Position numbers and translations under genes: made by a program. Positions 5,315-6,868 of a stretch of 6,868 bases of DNA are shown here, piece after piece. Position 1 is the stretch's first letter. Every line of letters begins with the position of its first letter. The notes below the pieces were generated by a model. It ran no database searches, was not told where the DNA came from, and saw only the letters and a program-made list of their open reading frames with translations. This DNA comes from Myxococcales bacterium (GTDB taxonomy: Bacteria > Myxococcota > Polyangia > Polyangiales > Polyangiaceae). The stretch is from the NCBI GenBank assembly GCA_020430865.1, contig JAGQIY010000008.1, positions 1-6,868 on the forward strand, in the 5' to 3' direction.

Positions 5315-5733
5315 GGTGCCTCGGAGCCTGCGGGCAGCTCTTCCCAGGTGAACATGGCGTGGGTGCGCTTGTGCCCGGTGATCGTCGATACCACGATGCG
5401 CTGGTTATCCTTGCGGAACTGAAGCTCGTGGCCCATGGCGGATTCTTTCTGCTCGGTCCGCGTCCACTTCGCTGCCTCTAGGCGCTTGATGATCTCTGCG
5501 ACTGGCGCTTGGGGCTCCGGATCGAAGTCGACGTTCAGGTTCTCCACCTTGGGCTTCGAGTCGCCGGTGCAGGTGACCACGTGGTCTGGGAGCAGCTCCG
5601 GGTGAGCCTTCCAGAACGCCGTCGGCTCTTCGAGGCGGGGCGACTGACCTACTACGGATTCGTCACATACTTTGCGCTGACAGCCGAGCAGGAGGAGCAA
5701 TGGAAGGACGGCGAGGATTCGTGAGGGTTTCAT
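5311..5733 (-). CDS. Small lipoprotein of unknown function
   Basis: A 140-aa protein with a textbook lipoprotein signal: MKPSR, then a Leu-rich core, then LLGC, with Cys18 as the lipidated residue followed by QRK. After Cys18 the mature chain has two more cysteines (KVCDES and VVTCTGD), which could form a disulphide. The C-terminal half, about 72-135, alternates helix and strands: VAEIIKRLEAAKW, ELQFRKDNQRIVVSTITG, HAMFTWEEL. It looks like a small alpha/beta domain that I cannot assign. Residue +2 is Gln, so outer-membrane sorting would be expected by the E. coli rule, which may not hold here. ATG 5733 is the first start that gives a proper signal peptide; the open frame to 5922 is an artefact. 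It is divergent from the AraC-family gene. Confidence 0.85.
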   Translation of the reverse strand: MKPSRILAVLPLLLLLGCQRKVCDESVVGQSPRLEEPTAFWKAHPELLPDHVVTCTGDSKPKVENLNVDFDPEPQAPVAEIIKRLEAAKWTRTEQKESAMGHELQFRKDNQRIVVSTITGHKRTHAMFTWEELPAGSEAP

Positions 5734-5834
5734 GGGCGCGACTCTACGAGTCACGGCGCAAGTCTCCAGTCTGGGCGAACGCGAGTGCGCGCCAAACGAC
5801 CGCGCATCGACGCCATGACCTATGCTCGAACTCG
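5734..5834. promoter_or_regulatory. Divergent promoter region, lipoprotein / AraC-family regulator
   Basis: This 101-bp spacer separates the starts of the minus-strand lipoprotein (5733) and the plus-strand regulator (5835), so it should hold both promoters and perhaps the regulator's binding site. TATGCT at 5821-5826 is a plausible -10 element, but no good -35 lies 17 bp upstream. It would place transcription start at or next to ATG 5835, a leaderless arrangement I do not press. Confidence 0.35.
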
Positions 5835-6638
5835 ATGCGTCCGGCAGCGTCCCCCGAGGCCTTCGTCGCGAACCCTTTGGAGAGCTTTCTCTGCACGGAA
5901 ACGTGTCTGATCTGGAGTGCAACCCCGGAGCTCGTGGGCGCGCTCGCCTGGGGGGCGCCCGACATCGTTCAGACTCGAGCCATCGTCGCCGCCTTCGAGG
6001 GCGTGTGGGCGCCGACGCTGGCGGAGCGCGTGAACGTCGTACTCGACGGGCGCGGGATCACCGGCGTCGACTCCGCCGCGCTCGAGTACTTGGTGAGCTG
6101 GTCGAGGCAGCGGCTTGGGGATCTGCGCGCCCGCGTGCGCGAGCAGATCGGCGTGGTCGACGACGGGCTGACCGGCTTCACCCTGAGCGGGATCCTCCCG
6201 ATGGTGGGCCGTACCCACGCGTTTCGAGTCGTCAACGATCCCTTCGTCGCCTTCGACTTGGTCGGGGGGGAGGGGGGACGTGCGGTGTGTGCGGAGGTAC
6301 TGGCGCTGGCTGCGCAGGCCCAGGGTAGTTCCGCGATCCTGTATCGTCTGCGTGCGATGCTCCTGCGCGATTGCGCGGGCATGAGCCTGCGTCGCGTCGC
6401 AGGGGCTCTCGGCGTTTCTCCGCGAACCTTGCAGCGAGACCTATCGGCGTCCGGCTCGAGCTTCGCGCTCGAGCTACGGGAGGCGCGCTTCCAACACGCG
6501 AGTCGCTTGCTGGTCGCTGGCGACGACAAGCTGAGCGCGGTGGCGCACCAGGTCGGGCTAGGCGAAACGGCCCTGCGGAGCCTGTTTCGCGCCCGCGCCG
6601 GCTGCACACCGGAGCAGTTCCGCCGCCAGGCGCGTTGA
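5835..6638 (+). CDS. AraC-family regulator with N-terminal STAS-like domain
   Basis: A 267-aa regulator. The C-terminal part (about 168-265) is an AraC/XylS DNA-binding domain with two helix-turn-helix motifs: MSLRRVAGALGVSPRTLQRD (183-202) and KLSAVAHQVGLGETALRSLF (232-251), ending in the family's GCTPEQFRR. The N-terminal part is not the usual AraC cupin. Residues 64-145 resemble a STAS domain: strand VNVVLDGRGI, the switch-like segment TGVDSAALEYL (77-87) where STAS proteins carry a phosphorylatable Ser, and near the end LPMVGRTHAFRVVNDPFVAF, matching the STAS G-x-x-x-x-F-x-V pattern. This assignment is by eye. ATG 5835 lacks a clear ribosome binding site; upstream in-frame starts would overlap the divergent lipoprotein gene. 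It may regulate that lipoprotein, itself, or the convergent dehydrogenase gene. Confidence 0.85.
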   Translation: MRPAASPEAFVANPLESFLCTETCLIWSATPELVGALAWGAPDIVQTRAIVAAFEGVWAPTLAERVNVVLDGRGITGVDSAALEYLVSWSRQRLGDLRARVREQIGVVDDGLTGFTLSGILPMVGRTHAFRVVNDPFVAFDLVGGEGGRAVCAEVLALAAQAQGSSAILYRLRAMLLRDCAGMSLRRVAGALGVSPRTLQRDLSASGSSFALELREARFQHASRLLVAGDDKLSAVAHQVGLGETALRSLFRARAGCTPEQFRRQAR

Positions 6639-6757
6639 GACGCGACTCAGTCGCGCCGCTCGCTGCTGCTGGCCGAGCTGGCGAGCGCGACGCAAGGCGG
6701 ACCGTAGACCATGGACCGTGTGGGAGACGACGTTCACGCCGGTTTCTCTCTCCAGGA
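6639..6757. other. Convergent intergenic region with hairpins
   Basis: Two stop codons face each other across 119 bp. Just after the AraC-family stop, CGCGAC (6641-6646) and GTCGCG (6650-6655) form a 6-bp stem with a TCA loop. Next, CGCTCGC (6657-6663) and GCGAGCG (6681-6687) form a 7-bp stem around a 17-nt loop. Neither is followed by a T-run, so they are possible but unproven terminators. No gene is supported here. Confidence 0.45.
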
Positions 6758-6868
6758 TTAGCCGCGCGGAAAGCGATGTAGAGCCAGGGCCACGGCGTCG
6801 GGTCCGGCGGGGTATCCAAGCTGATCCGAGGAATCGTTGGCGGCCTGCCAGACCACTTCCGCGACGTC
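6758..6868 (-). CDS. C-terminal end of a short-chain dehydrogenase/reductase (partial)
   Basis: The minus strand is open from the window edge for 36 codons to a TAA at 6760-6758. It begins DVAEVVWQAANDSSDQLGY and continues PAGPDAVALALHRFPRG. The pattern VAEVVxxAAxDxSDQLxYxxGxDA is characteristic of the C-terminal end of classical SDR oxidoreductases, where it follows the substrate-binding loop. The Rossmann core and the catalytic Ser-Tyr-Lys lie outside the window, so cofactor and substrate cannot be named. It converges on the AraC-family regulator, an arrangement often seen between SDR genes and their regulators, but control is not shown. The fragment is too short for the six-frame ORFs usually listed and was found by direct translation. 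Confidence 0.75.
   Translation of the reverse strand, partial: DVAEVVWQAANDSSDQLGYPAGPDAVALALHRFPRG

Overview
This GC-rich bacterial window most resembles a chromosomal segment of a myxobacterium (Myxococcota, perhaps the Sorangium/Polyangium side). The inference rests on high GC, a lipoprotein built from cysteine-rich repeats of a type common in that group, many short single-gene transcription units, and a STAS-like/AraC regulator. No gene here fixes the species. I see no rRNA, tRNA, CRISPR array, transposase or phage gene.

Left part (1-890). The window opens in the last 24 codons of a plus-strand gene with an Ala/Glu-rich acidic tail, closed by a very clean intrinsic terminator. Next, on the minus strand, is a small DUF559-type (Vsr-like, PD-(D/E)XK) putative endonuclease. 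Its upstream side is a gene-free stretch of about 300 bp that is rich in repeats: a bulged 14-bp inverted repeat and two exact 22-nt direct repeats. One motif of this region recurs on the other side of the nuclease gene, so the gene is bracketed by related short repeats.

Middle-left (891-2546). A plus-strand TetR-family repressor runs tail-to-tail into a minus-strand two-gene operon. The operon holds an intracellular SGNH/GDSL hydrolase and, coupled by a GTGA stop/start overlap, an NmrA-like NAD(P)-binding protein. The second gene keeps only its two ends: about 200 central residues are missing without loss of frame. It is best read as a decaying gene or an unusual mini-protein.

Middle (2547-5314). 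After about 380 bp without a gene comes a secreted lipoprotein with 43 cysteines in two kinds of tandem repeat. Then follow a minus-strand acidic protein of unknown function and a divergent TPR-like helical-repeat protein.

Right part (5311-6868). A small minus-strand lipoprotein ends head-on with the TPR-like gene; the two stop codons lie in one CTAG palindrome. Divergent from the lipoprotein is an AraC-family regulator whose N-terminal half resembles a STAS domain. The window closes with the C-terminal 36 codons of a minus-strand short-chain dehydrogenase, convergent with the AraC gene.

The genes do not form one pathway. The most coherent unit is the TetR regulator with the SGNH/NmrA operon. 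The points most worth following are the repeat-bracketed DUF559 gene, the internally deleted NmrA gene, the two-module cysteine lipoprotein and the STAS-like/AraC fusion.
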